From: Oscarella lobularis
Taxonomy: Eukaryota > Porifera > Homoscleromorpha > Homosclerophorida > Oscarellidae
Length of the DNA: 64,000 nt
Assembly: GCF_947507565.1 (NCBI RefSeq)
Contig: NC_089185.1
Coordinates: 2,542,001 to 2,606,000, forward strand
Direction of reading: 5' to 3'
This document shows, one piece after another, positions 13,401-24,820 of this stretch. Both the position numbers and the translations under genes were made by a program. Within the stretch, counting starts at the first letter, position 1; every line of letters starts with the position of its first letter. A model generated the notes under the pieces. That model worked only from the letters and a program-made list of their open reading frames with translations. It searched no databases and had not been told where the DNA came from.

Positions 13401-16033
13401 AGGACGATCAGGATCTTTGTGTTGCAGTCGCGATATCACAGAGAAGGGCTATTTGCTCGAGTCGCCTTCTAAGCGCCCAGACGACTCTTCGCCTGAGCGA
13501 AAACTGTCTTCCGCTTGCTGCGCACTTGTTCGAATGCTGCTGGATGTTGCGTTGATGTGGGCGTCGTGCGCCGAGAAACCGGTACGAAATTCGTATAAAT
13601 ATAAGCGATTAGTCCAGGGGACACTTTTACATTGTTTAGGAAACTATTGAAGGAATTCGGAAGATGATCAAATCAAACGTTCCGGCTGATCTTGATTTGC
13701 CGTCCTTCTTTTGGGATCACTTTGAAAAAGACGTTCAGAATGTCTCCAGAGCAATAGGCCAGACTGTTGAGGACGCTTGCGCTGTCCTTCATCAGATTCT
13801 CTTTAGTCTCGACAGACCACAATCCATCAAAGGTACGTAGTATAGAGAGTACTGACGTCAGCGTTCTCGGGAATACTGCAAAGCTATCTTGTCTGTAGAA
13901 ATTGCGTTGGGAAGTGGACTCTTTTTAACTCAAAGCGAACGATCTGCGTGGGAAAACACATTTAGTCAGAAGTGCCTAGACCCGGTGCTGCAGGTACATC
14001 CACTTCAAAGCGAACGTCTTAGAATAATTAAAATTTTACACCGTGTTCATCTGTGTCTAGACTATGGGCGTCAAAATGAGGCAATGGATGGACGCCGTTG
14101 TAAAAGACGAGCGAGTTGGTAATGTCTTCATTTAGTTGCCTTTCTCGCGAATTCGTCACTATCTATTTGCCCATCGAAGGTAACAATCCGTTGATGCGTT
14201 GGCTGTACGAGCTCGAGTCGCCGCCAGACGCACGATCGCGACCGTCTCTCTGGCGCTATCGGGCGAAAGTCACCCTTCAGCATCTGTCCTTGTCTATATC
14301 GCAACGCTTTGTTGGCAAACAAGCAGACGAACAGCCAAGAATTTTAATGCGCTTCCTCGAGGAGGCAAGTAGACTATTTGTCACAGTGTTTCTTTTCTTC
14401 AAAGCGTGCTTTCTGCCTAGGAACGAAGGCTGAAGGTTTTGCGCTACTTGCCCGAAGTGCTTCGACTTCAGCGCATGCTTCTGGATAAGTTTCATCGTCG
14501 CTTGGCAATACACGAAGCGGAAACTGTAACGGTTAAAGAATTTCTTCAAACAATAACCGACGGTACGTTTATGTGTCGCGCTCAGTTGATGTCTTTTGGT
14601 TATTCATAAGCGTTATAATAGCACGGGAAAGAGAGGACTTTGCGTCCCTCATCAGATTGTTTACGCGCGTGTGGCGACACCTCGGCGCCGAAATATTCAG
14701 CCATGGGCGATTGAAACCTCTACGTCCTGAAGATAGACTTGAGAGCGTCACCGAGATGACTTCCATTGCGTTTCTTCTGCCCACGAAGCAAGGGAAAGGC
14801 ACGTGTGCTATGTCTCTCGTGGATTACTTGATCAATTGCATTCACAACGAGTTTCTTGCTGAGTTTAGGCGTCTGGCTAACGTAGAACGGTACGTTAATT
14901 AACTGTGTTTACTCTTATGTTTAATCTGACTGGTGCAAATAGATCAAGTGCAAAGATTCCTATGGCTGAAGTGACCAGAGCTCATTTGATTTCCTATGAC
15001 GTCGAGAAAGACTTGATTCCGCTCGTTCTTGCTCACTGTCACTACTCGCTGGAAGTCGGAAGAGGAACGGAAATCACGTACGACTACAAGGCACTCGAAC
15101 GTCAATTGATCGACCGATTTCTTTTGGGAAAGCCACAAATTGTTTTCAAGGTAAATATTTTCACTAACGTATTCAAATTAATAATTGTTGCTTAGGTGCA
15201 CGAGTTTACTTTCAGCAAGGATTCGTATAGCACTGCACATTTTACTCAAATTGAAAGAAAGATACCACAAGTTTGTATCCTATCAAATCTCTCAGAACTT
15301 GACGTCATTTTCTTGGTTTCTTTAGGACGATCTTGACAATGCCGTGTCGAGTCAGATATTGGACGAGCTCCACGACTTGACAGACGTTTTCAGTATTCTC
15401 TCCGTGCTTGACATTCTCATAGGCTTCGCCGGATCGATTGGCGGAGAACGCGAGAAAATGATACACGAATACTTGCACGACTCTTTGAAAATGCCGAAGG
15501 ATCGAGGACTTATAAGTCCCAAAGCGCAACAGTGTTGCCGTTTGAAACACATCTTGTCACTCTGGCGGCTTTTGACTGTGGAAAGGGGACGAAGACTTGT
15601 TCGACGACGTCAGGTTTGTTTGCAACTTATTCGCCTTTCTGCTGTTTTATTTAAAATCGATTTACGTTTTAGGATCCTTTTGAGGATTTTCCTCAGAGAT
15701 TCAAGGAGGACATGGGCGACGACTTGAAGTCGAAATTCAAGGTGTTTCTCAAGAAGGTGAAAATCGGCCGTTTCTTAGAAGAGTTGATGACGTTGGCGTG
15801 GCTGGAATTGAAGCATAAGGACGACGTTACAGGGCTGGAAGAATATCCGTTAGGCCAATCAAAATCGTTCTCTAACGCTTTTAGTTAATTCTCTCTGGAA
15901 TAGGCTCAAAGATGCACTTGAAGACATGTATCACTCGCAGCTGTCAGGCTTGTCAAAATTGCCTGATGGTGTTCAGTTGCGCCATCTGGTGGATTGTTGG
16001 TCAACTGGCGTTCTGTGTCAGGATCATCACTGA
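1..16033 (+). CDS. RNF213: RNF213-like giant AAA+/RING/RZ E3 ubiquitin ligase (5' partial)
   Basis: The gene enters at the left edge and ends at TGA 16031-16033. In vertebrates RNF213 is a very large cytosolic dynein-like AAA+ ubiquitin ligase linked to lipid droplets and antimicrobial defence. Visible here, in order: a helical N-terminal part over many short exons (introns such as 233-280, 380-431, 550-600); a 4.5-kb exon (2156-6649) with a Walker-A-like GVGKS near 4030, then GETGCGKT (5251-5274) with FFDEAN near 5446, and GKPGSSKS (6319-6342) with VVLDEVGLAED near 6535; the ISNWALDPAKMNRG segment just after 6809; a C3HC4 RING (11189-11308); an RZ finger CPNGHP...CGRPM...CSCGAQIGGE (13195-13345); and a long C-terminal region. 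Walker motif pairs and RING/RZ order match RNF213. The C-terminal part after the RING is about as long as in vertebrates. The true start and any CBM20 domain lie outside the window. Acidic low-complexity inserts occur near 7351 and 8985-9370. Confidence 0.95.
7351..7431 (+). repeat. (GAC)n/(GGC GAC)n microsatellite in RNF213 coding sequence
   Basis: An 81-nt trinucleotide run made of GAC with a short GGC-GAC alternating centre. In the RNF213 reading frame it encodes a poly-aspartate tract with a Gly-Asp core inside an acidic linker. It lies in the exon starting at 7122. All units are multiples of three, so length changes would keep the frame. Confidence 0.95.
11189..11308 (+). other. C3HC4 RING finger of the RNF213-like protein
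   Basis: The frame reads C-x2-C (CSLC), then C-x-H-x2-C-x2-C (CSHVFCRRC) and a final C-x2-C (CSSC). This is a complete C3HC4 RING with all eight zinc ligands. It lies upstream of the RZ finger at 13195, the order known from RNF213. Confidence 0.93.
13195..13345 (+). other. RZ finger of the RNF213-like protein, split by an intron
   Basis: Exon 13195-13229 encodes CPNGHPYFIDN. After the intron 13230-13278 the next exon starts with CGRPMEKSQCSCGAQIGGE. Joined, these give the Cys/His pattern of the RZ (ZNFX1/RNF213-type) finger. In vertebrate RNF213 this finger, rather than the RING, is reported to be essential for ubiquitylation of bacterial lipopolysaccharide. The NGH histidine and the following CG cysteine are both kept. 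The intron falls between them. Confidence 0.9.
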
Positions 16034-17170
16034 CCACCGACTTGTTTGTTTATTATGTAGACTTGTCAATTGATTTCTCTTGTTTTTTTTTATTTTGTTA
16101 TTCTAGGTTGCGCGTGTGTTGCTTCTGATTTGTGTGCTGACGTTTTTTGCTTTGTCAAATTGCTGTTTCTTTACCTGTGCATCTTTTACATACCACGGTC
16201 GTTTTCCCGGATTATCTTCCTTTCTGGTCGGCGAAGGGCCAGCAAGCTGCGGATCAGCGAGTGAATCAGCGTTGCAGAAAGCGCCCAACAAGCTCCTCTT
16301 CGGAGGAAGATTCCGCAAGACCTCGAAAATCGTATCTAAATCCCCTTATCCATCTACGAAAATGTAGAAAAGCCAACCGACAGCAAAAACTATCGAGCTT
16401 GTCATAGAATGTGTCAAGCTGCACGCACCAAGGATCGCGATCTGGTAGAGACGCTGCCAAAAGAAAAGAAAAATCCTGATCACGTGTTTTTGCAAGGTAT
16501 TTGCCGCTTTGCCGAGGCAATGGGACGCTTCAAGTTGGCTTCGATTCGACGCGAGGGAGACTAGACTATGCAGGTGAGAACTGCGTTTTCAGTAGGCGAC
16601 GAAAACGGTCGATCGCTCCATCTCTTCTAGAATCCGTGTTCGCATAACGTGAAGAGCGCGAATCGTAGCTAAATGCAAGGCGAAAGGCTTGGCGGCCGAG
16701 TGAAGCTCAACTGGGAATCGAGGCCCCGAAAGGATCGCGTTCGAAAATTGGCCCTCGATCCTTCGACAATATATCAAAAAATCTCTCTCGCGCGTTTTAC
16801 GTACAAGGCAGATGAAGTTGGTTGGCTCTTTCAGGCTCTTTCACCGTCACGTCTGCATTGTGCGCCCGCCTGCGCATGGAAAGGCCTTCAGTACATGTAC
16901 ATAGAATCTATCATCGCTTCAGTCAGTCATCGTTCAATCGTCGCCCAGCAGAAGAGATACGATTGCCTGGGAGGTGGAACAACGCGCTATAACCCGTCGT
17001 CGGAAACGGATGAGAAGCCTTTACCGACGCCGAAGACCCACGGATTGCAAGGAGCGTGAATCAGGGGCCTCTGAAAGAAAGGGATCATTGGATCGACGAA
17101 ATCAAACCGAAGCGTCAACCAGCGACTAAAATTGACTGCTTGCTTTTTTTTGTAGTATGTGCCTTTGCAA
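16034..17170. other. Intergenic spacer, nothing recognised
   Basis: This is the downstream flank of the RNF213-like gene. Open frames in it are short, lack recognisable motifs and overlap on both strands. I see no tRNA, rRNA or clear transposon end before about 17170. Confidence 0.5.
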
Positions 17171-17560
17171 GTAGAATTCGCGTGCGCGGTTTGTAGAGGG
17201 TCCTGAGCACGACCCCCACGAGAAACTGCTCTCCCCGGGGGTCCTGGACAAGACCCCATAAACAAAAACTGTCCGCGAGAAACAACAGTGATAGGAGATA
17301 TTATTTTATTTAATAAACCCGGAAATAAACCGGAAGTAGCGCGCGGACAAAAACGAACATCCTCTCGGCGTCTTCAGGTGAGGGGGGCTTTCACCCAAGC
17401 CCCCAATCGGGAGGACAGCGACCCTCTGTCCCGGGGGTGCCTTTATATACCAAGGCACAGGTGGACCGCTACTGTAACCCACCGCGTCTTGCCCAAGTGG
17501 GGTGGCAGTTTATCACTCATGCCACGGGAGTAGGGGATTGAATCCCCTGCGTTTGCGCCG
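17170..17560 (-). mobile_element. Possible retroelement/LTR remnant
   Basis: Read on the minus strand, this GC-rich stretch shows a TATA-like TATATAAAGG (plus 17443-17453). About 140 bp on it has an AT-rich patch containing AATAAA-type signals (plus 17290-17320), close to the inverted termini TGTCCGCG/CGCGGACA (about 17270 and 17345). A TATA box followed by a poly(A) signal in a non-coding block resembles an LTR. I could not find clean TG...CA ends, a target duplication or an internal domain, so it may be something else. Confidence 0.25.
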
Positions 17561-17644
17561 CGTTTAACCTCTCTGGCTCGAGTTGGGCCGGTTTTATTTA
17601 GTCACCTCGGGGCCCGGAGGTGAATGGCGACATCGGAAAGCTCT

Positions 17645-18324
17645 TCATCTGCCTCGTCGGTATGTCCACGCGGAGTCGCTGAACTAAAGAAGAAAGAGGA
17701 ATTTAGAAATCAGCCTTACGTCTATCTGCAGCAGGACTCTGCATTGGTTCCATGATGATAGCGAGACCTAAAAATAAGAACGTTTATAATTAAATTTAAA
17801 AATAATTAATTAATTATTTACAATTAATTTTTATAGAAGTAGGATGTCTGGCAAACTTACTAGAGATAGGCATAACCTTACACGACGTGATGCAGCACCT
17901 TCATCTGAGAGAATTTCCATGATATTGCTGACGTCATTTCTGTCAACAATCTGTGATGCCTAAATGAAAGAAACCTGACGTCAACACGTAGAAGGAATAT
18001 GACTAGTTTATCGATGGTCTATTGAACAGCAACCTGCCCAACTAAGGTAGCACTAATCTAAATACCTCCTCTAGATGGCATACTTTGACGAAACTATTGA
18101 CCCAAAGATCTGTGGTGACGCCTATCGTCTCGCCAAGCGAATTGATTTCCAGATGAAGGCAAAGAACAGCTCCGTCACACAGAGAAGAAATGGCAGACAG
18201 AGCTAAAATAAATAATCAAATAAATGATTTCGTTTTAATTAATTGATCTAGACGATCGTTCACTTGGATTGGGCTGGGTCTGGATCAGATTGAGGGGTGA
18301 GATGCTCTCGAGTGGAAATATCAT
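17645..18324 (-). CDS. Unrecognised 120-residue protein, five coding exons
   Basis: I do not recognise this family. A single frame runs from ATG (18322-18324) to TGA (17645-17647) through five exons with consensus splice sites: 18264-18324, 18066-18202, 17882-17959, 17720-17767 and 17645-17683. The lengths sum to 363 nt and every phase matches, which is unlikely by chance. The product starts MIFPLESISPLN and contains LEINSLGETIGVTTDLW and VDRNDVSNIMEILSDEG. It has no signal peptide or clear membrane segment. An AATAAA lies about 45 nt after the stop. The gene lies just downstream of ABCB on the same strand. Degenerate copies of parts of it occur at about 38.1-38.85 kb and 44.87-45.12 kb, with indels that break the frame, so this copy is probably the intact one. 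Confidence 0.5.
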
Positions 18325-18339
18325 AAGCCCCCAAGCCTT

Positions 18340-18700
18340 GAAAGGTGCGTCGAGGGATTTACGGGCAAAACGACGCCTCGCACAAAACGATCCACGAATA
18401 TCGGACCTTTGAGCTGGTGGCGTCGTTCGTCGGTCTACTTTTTCGCGTCGCTCGACGTCGATGTGTGCTTTTGACGAGATCGAGCGTGCCGCGACGGGTT
18501 TTTAGTCTATAGAACGCGCTGTTTGGGGGTTCTTGAAGCTCGCGCTTCGTTCCGCGTACTTGCCTCCGCCTTTTGCGATCGTTGGGACAACAGCGACGTC
18601 GCTCGTGCAACTGGGAATAGGCAGGAGCAAGCAGAGGCTTCGGAAATCGCTCGTGAAGTGTACAATGTATGGAGGGGTTAGATAGGTCACGTGCACCATA
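18340..18700. repeat. Segment R1, copy a (upstream region of the small gene; ends at an E-box)
   Basis: This block recurs at 25050-25400 at high identity, partly at 24820-24930, and in diverged form at 38480-38850. Copies end in ATAGGTCACGTG or close variants, i.e. a CACGTG E-box. On the minus strand this is the leader/promoter side of the small gene at 17645-18324. A minus-strand open frame of about 120-140 basic codons is kept in copies a and b, but the duplication is too recent for that to prove coding. Confidence 0.75.
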
Positions 18701-18908
18701 TATGAAATACCCCATCGCGGCAGAGTGCTTCAGTATGGCAATGAACCTTTTGATTTGGATTACAGCAAAAAACAATAGACTCGGAGTTCTGACTGGCTGC
18801 TTAACTCAGTCTTCCTTACTGCAGTACTACAACGATACAACGTCAAAGTTACACGTTTGCGCTTCCTATAGAGCAACATTCCGGCCAGCAATAACACTTT
18901 TCTTTTTC

Positions 18909-21900
18909 CTAAGCGACGTTGTGAATCTGCGCCTCGTTGAGCTTGTAATAGACGCCCTTCTTCTGCATCAGATCGCCGTGCACGCCCTCTTCGACGACGC
19001 GACCATTTTCAATCACAAAAATTCGATTGGCTCCTTGAATAGTCGACAGGCGATGAGCGATCACTATGCTCGTACGGCCTTCTCGCGCACGATCCAGAGC
19101 CTCTTGAACGATCTGAAGAGAAAAGACACAACGATCGTCGAAATTAATATATCCAATATTCTTGATACCTTTTCGCTCTCCGTGTCGAGAGCCGATGTCG
19201 CTTCGTCGAGCAGAAGAACCTTGGGATTTCTCACGAGAGCTCGCGCGATGGCTATTCTCTGCTTCTGACCGCCGGACAATTGCGTTCCCTTGTCGCCCGC
19301 CACCGTATTGTATCCCTGAGTAAAATCAATCAAAAATTATTTCTATTGTAGTAATAAGAGGCGACTCGCATTCGGCAAGCTTCGAATGAATTGATGAATG
19401 TTCGCGTCGTTCGCCGCCGCTTCGATCTCCTCCTCGGAGACGTCGCGGAAATTGTCGCCGTACGCGATGTTGTCGCGAATGCTTCGATCGAAGAGAACGG
19501 GCTCCTGACTGACGAGACCCAATTGGCGACGAAACAGCTTCAGATTCCACTCGCGAATGTCTTTATCATCAGCAAACTAAGACCATATGTGTATTCATAT
19601 CATACATTAAAAAATACTTTTTCTAGATTATACCACGGCTCCTTCTTTCGGATCGTAGAATCTCTCGAGAAGTTGAATGCTCGTGCTTTTACCGGATCCG
19701 CTCGCGCCGACAAGTGCGATCGTTTCGCCGGGTTTCACCATCAACGTCAAGTCCTCCAACACCGGTGCGTCGGGTCGAGAGGGATAGCGAAAATTGACGT
19801 TTTCAAATCGAATACGGCCACTGAAGTCGTCCTAAGTAAGAAAAATATATATTCTCGTTTCTATTACGCCTAGTGCACTAATTGCACATACACGCTTCTC
19901 TCCTTCAGATGAAAAACTGTCGATCGACGGGACGGCGTCGATCGTTCGAAAAACTCGCTTCGTCGCCACGCGCGACTTGGAGTAGTCCGGCGCCAGAGAC
20001 ATCGCCTCTCCGATGGAAAAAGCCCCGAAAATAATCGCACCAAACACTCTGCACGTCAACACATAGAGATTAAACATTAGGAAATACTTTCCCTTCATTA
20101 CATGAAGACGGCTTCGCAGTCGTAATGCCCCCGAGCAACTTGCCACGCGCCGAAGCGAAACGCCGCCGCGTAGGCGAAATACTGAACGCCCTGCGAGAAA
20201 CCGTAGGCGAGACCTTGAACGTGCGCCCGGCGCAACGCCGATCGATAGGGCAGCTCGAGACGGTCGTGATACTTTCGAACGAAGACCTCCTCTCGCGTCA
20301 GTTGAGCGACGGTTTGAATGTTGTCGATGCTCTCGACGACCAGTTGACCGGCGTGCTCCATCTGAGTTGAGTTCGCTGACGCGTGACCGGCGAGGGCTTT
20401 CGTCTGGAGGAGACCGGCCATGATGAGAAACGGTATGACGGCGAGCGTGACGAACGTCATTTCCCAATTGTGTACGAAGGCGATGACGAGACCGGAGAGG
20501 AGAGCGGATATCATGAAGACGATCGTCCCAATGCGAGTCCCAAAACCCTAAAAAATATTCTGACGTCATATTTTAAATTTTTCCGACAAAGACTTACGGC
20601 TTTGACTTCGGCCGCGTCGCGAGCGAGTCGAGTCGAGAGAACGCCCGTCGAGTGGTGCTTGTCGTCGAAAAAGCCGATCTCTTGTCGAAGAGTCGCGCGA
20701 AACATGAGAGCGCGTAGACGAGTCGTCAACGCTTCGCCGGCGTAGCCGTAGAAGTAGGCCTTGAGAAATTCGAATAGGCCCGTGCCGAGGGCGAGGTAGG
20801 CGAAGACGGGCGCCCAGATGGCGACTTCGTCTCGCATCTCTTCGCAATCTTGACTGAAAATCTAGACGCAATCGCGAATGTCGAACGTACGTACGCTTCG
20901 CGATATTTGCTCACTCTCAAAATTCGAGCGAATACGAGCGAAAACGCCGGCGCGGCGACGCCGGCTCCCGCCGCGCCGATGGTACCCATTAGAAGGGAAA
21001 ACCATTCGGGTGCGCTCAGTTTGGCGATGCGAATGAGCGACGGCGGCGGAGCGTCTCCGACGTCTTCGGTATCTTCGATCTCGTCTTTTGCGCTTTCTTT
21101 TCCGTCGCTTTTCCTGCTCTCCTGTGGCGAAAGTAAAAACTATTTTTCTCTGACTGACTCGCTGAAACTCTCGTACGTACCGTTTTCGAAATTTGACGAC
21201 GAGCTGACGAACGACGATCCGAAGACAATTGACGCGCCAATCGTGCCGCCGCCGCACCTGCGTCTAGAAACATTCGATTCATTTATATAATTTAAATATT
21301 TCAATGCTGGCGCGTGCCCTTTTGAGTTTCAGCCTTTTCCGATCCGTCGTCAACGCACTGATAATCAATAGTAATAATAAATAGCTGATCAACCGACTCC
21401 CTTGTACGTATGGTACCTGATTCATAACTAGATCGTGATAGATATCGCCTCGTTTCATCAACTCGTCGTGACTTCCTTGCTCGACAATTCGTCCCGAAAC
21501 GATAGCCGTGATGCAGTCGGCGTTTCTCACAGTCGACAGCCGATGAGCAATCACGACCGTCGTTCGACCCTTTCGAGCCTTAGAAAAAACAAAAGACCAC
21601 AGGGGGTACCTATCAACAAAAGAGCCCAAGGGAACTGTACCTTATCGAGAGCGTCCTGTACCGATTTCTCGCTCTGAGTGTCCAACGCCGACGTCGCTTC
21701 GTCGAGGAGAAGTACTTTGGGATTTCGGACGAGGGCTCGAGCGATGGCGACGCGTTGTTTCTGACCGCCGGATAACTGGGCTCCACTCTCTCCCACCAAC
21801 GTATCGTATCCCTATAGAGAGTAAACATCTGTTTGTTTGTTTTTTTATGATGACCTACTTCAGGTAATGTCGAGATGAAATCGTGCGCATTCGCCTCGGC

Positions 21901-24232
21901 GGCTGCCGCGCGAATTTCCGCGTCGGTGACGTCGTCGCGACCGTAGCGTATGTTCTCGGCGATCGTCGTCGCAAACAGAACGGGCTCCTGACTCACCACG
22001 CCTATGTGCTGTCTCAGCCAGCGAACGTTCAACCGGCTAATGTCGTAACCGTCAAGAAATATCTACGATCGCTTATACGCATTGGACCATCTCGCGAGAA
22101 GTCGCACGCTTACCTTGCCGCTCGACAGATCAAAGAATCTCTGAACGAGTTGAACAAGTGTACTCTTTCCAGAGCCACTTGGACCCACGAGAGCCATGGT
22201 GCGTCCACCGTCGACGCTCAAACTAATATCGTGAAGAACCTAAACAAGACAATCGGTTCGCGATTTCGTGGTCGCCGCTCAATTAAGCGCTTTACTTTGA
22301 CGTCCGGTCGAGCGGGATACGAAAAATCGACGTTTCGGAATTCGATATTTCCCTTCAGCGTCTCTTCGCTCGGCTTCTCGCCTTCGTCGGAAAGGGGATC
22401 AATAGACGATTGCTAAACAGAATAAAGGACATCAGCTTTTTTAATACTCACTTCATTGAAGCACACTCACCCTGTCTTCGATTTCGAACAGACGAACGGC
22501 GGCACCGCGAGCCGTGCTTATGGCTTCCCAGCTGGGGCCGGTGTAGCCGAGAGCGAACGCCCCAAACAGCACGGAAAATATTGTCTAGATTCATTAATTA
22601 AAAAAAGTCGCTTCGAAGTATATATTGACTCTTCGCTCACCGTAAAGACGTCGCCTCCCGTGCTCAATTCCTCGTAGACGAGGAATCCAGCGAACCTACA
22701 AAAACAAGAACCCATATATATATCTCCTTTCCTCCCTCTCCCAGTGACGCACCAAAACGCAAATCCAACGGATCCAAGGAGCACGACGTTCATCACACAC
22801 ATGGAAAGTCCGTGACTGAGGGCTTTCTTGTTTCCCAAACGACGAGCCTTTTCAATTTCGGCTTGATATCTAGAAAAGAAAAGAAGACGATGATTGTGCA
22901 AAACCCCCGAAACATTCAATTAATTAAATTCAGAGTATGATATCGATTCTTCACTGTCCAATTTCGTTGATGCTTACCTTTCTACCTCCTTGTCTTCTCC
23001 GCCAAACGCGACGACAGTTCGTATGCACGATATGACCTCTTCCGCTACGCTTCCCGCCGTCGCGTACGCTTCCTGCGCTTTGCTCGTGAACGAGGCGACG
23101 AGCTGAGAGAGCATCGTACTTACACATATCACGTATATAATAATATATGAAGCCAACTACGTACTTTCGATTCGACTAATCCCACGACGGCGAGTATGGG
23201 ACTCAGTCCCAAGATGAAGAGCGACAGACGCCATTCGGATATAAAACCGACGACGAGTCCGCCGACGAACACAGTCGTCCACATGAAAAAGATACCTATC
23301 TTGTCCCCAATGCCCTGACTGACCTTATCGAGATCACTAAAAGGAGAAAAGTATAAATACCGTCTCGTGGCGGATATACAACGAGTTACTCTGTCAATCG
23401 TGTGGCGAGCTGTCCGGCGTCGTTCGTCTGAAACCAGGCCATCTCCTGTCGCATGATCGATCGAAATAGGGCCTCGCGCATGCGACGCGTCTGACGCTCG
23501 GCGGCGACGAGCAGCGTCGCGACGTACGCGTACGCGGCGACGAACGCGCCGAAGCCGATTATGGCGAAGCGCAGTGCGACCGTCGCGAGTCGATCTTCGA
23601 ATAGGGTCGGATCGAGAAGCAGGCCGTCGCACGACGTGTTCACTCGATTTGCTAGACACGACGACGACGACGACGCGTTCGTCGTCGCGTCGACGGCGAT
23701 CGTCGCGTTGTCGACGCTCGTGAAGCAGATGAAGCCGTCCAAGAGATCGCCGAATACGAGCGAGACGCCGGGGAGTGCTATTCCGGTTGCCACGGCCGCT
23801 ACAATGCCGACGGCGATGAGGAGAACGTCGACGCCGTCCGCGTAGCGAAACTAGAGACATAAAAACAAAAGTGCTATAGATTGAATTCATTTGTTAATTT
23901 ATGACTCGGCGAGATTCAGAGGCTGAGTCATCAATGAATCAGCCAGAGGCTGAGTCATCGATAAATCAGTCTCTGATGAGTGATTGATGATTCAGCCAGA
24001 GGCTGATTCATACTATCATCACGCAATGGAATCGGAGTCTACACCGCGAGTGAATGTCTACCAGTTGAAGAAAGGAGACTCTTCGCTCTTTCTCCCCTTC
24101 TTTGTCCTTTTTCGACTTCTTTCGCGTTTTGGACTGTTCGGTCGAAGTGCCGCCGCCTGAGGCGTCCAGCGCTTCGTCGTACGATCTGTAGGCGTCGTCG
24201 AGCTCGATCTTGTCTTCTTGAAGCAAAGCCAT
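18909..24232 (-). CDS. ABCB/MDR-type full ABC transporter
   Basis: A full-length ABC exporter of the ABCB subfamily, a membrane efflux pump with TMD1-NBD1-TMD2-NBD2. Exon 1 (24062-24232) starts [13 protein letters not shown], followed by a Lys-rich cytosolic N-terminus. TMD1 spans about 23850-22700. NBD1 has Walker [10 protein letters not shown] (near 22180), Q-loop VVSQEPVLF, signature LSGGQKQR (near 21770), Walker [13 protein letters not shown] and the H-loop [11 protein letters not shown]2 lies about 21000-20000. NBD2 has GASGSGKST (near 19700), [17 protein letters not shown] (near 19270), a matching Walker B and VIAHRLST, and ends with INNVA-like residues before TAG (18909-18911). Both ATP sites look intact. 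Exons are separated by introns mostly of 45-80 bp. A multidrug/xenobiotic role is usual for the family; the substrate cannot be read from sequence. Confidence 0.93.
23899..24012. promoter_or_regulatory. Cluster of TGANTCAGC (ARE/MARE/AP-1-like) motifs in ABCB intron 1
   Basis: Within the 211-bp first intron (23851-24061) an imperfect minisatellite carries about six motifs of the TGANTCAGC type in both orientations. Examples: TGACTCGGC at 23902, TGACTCAGCC on the minus strand at 23921-23930 and again at about 23949-23957, TGAATCAGCC near 23935, TGATTCAGCC near 23987, and GCTGATTCA at about 24003. TGACTCAGC is the core bound by AP-1 and CNC-bZIP/small-Maf dimers. A regulatory role is inference. 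Confidence 0.55.
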
Positions 24233-24820
24233 CGTTAGAAGTTTGCAATAGATCGGCGGCCGGAGACAACCGGACGATCGACTCCGCGCTGAGCGTACGT
24301 GTGAGCCGATTTACGGCGAGCAAGCGCAGTTTTACGGTTTCGCAATCGCAAGACCGGGTTCACCGGTGCCGGTGAATAATTGTTTTCCTGCGGAAGTCAG
24401 ATACTCTATCAATATTCATACTCTATCCACGTGATCTACAACCTAATCAATCTCTGGTGTGCGCGAAACGCTCTCATTTTTTGATTGTTTAGCTGCCTGT
24501 GTCTGTCTTTGCGGCGTTTGTCTACTGCTATACGGTTTGCAAGCATAGTACCTTGTGAGCATCCTCGTTTTCGGCCCTCGACATCCCTCGACATCGCTCG
24601 AGCGCCATTCCGACGTACGATTCGCTCTTTGCGTTCGTTCCGAGCAATCGACCGTCCACGACAGAATGCGGAGCGACGTTCGCAGTGGCTCTAGAGTTCA
24701 TAGCGACGCCAGGGGGCACTTCGATGGATTTTGCGCTTTAGATTAGCGTGCGCTGTCGCGTTGCGAGGCAGTGACACGTAATAAGAGAAAAAGGAGCTGC
24801 CTCTTCACGGAGGAGCTTTC
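24233..24820. other. Upstream flank of ABCB, no gene recognised
   Basis: This probably contains the ABCB promoter. I see no clear TATA box. Short overlapping frames on both strands lack motifs, and no RNA gene was recognised. Confidence 0.45.

Noticed and set aside
17520-17560. Possible tRNA because of the GGGGATTGAATCCCCTGCG stretch resembling a T-arm
   Set aside because: No acceptor, D-arm or anticodon arm of correct spacing is found around it.
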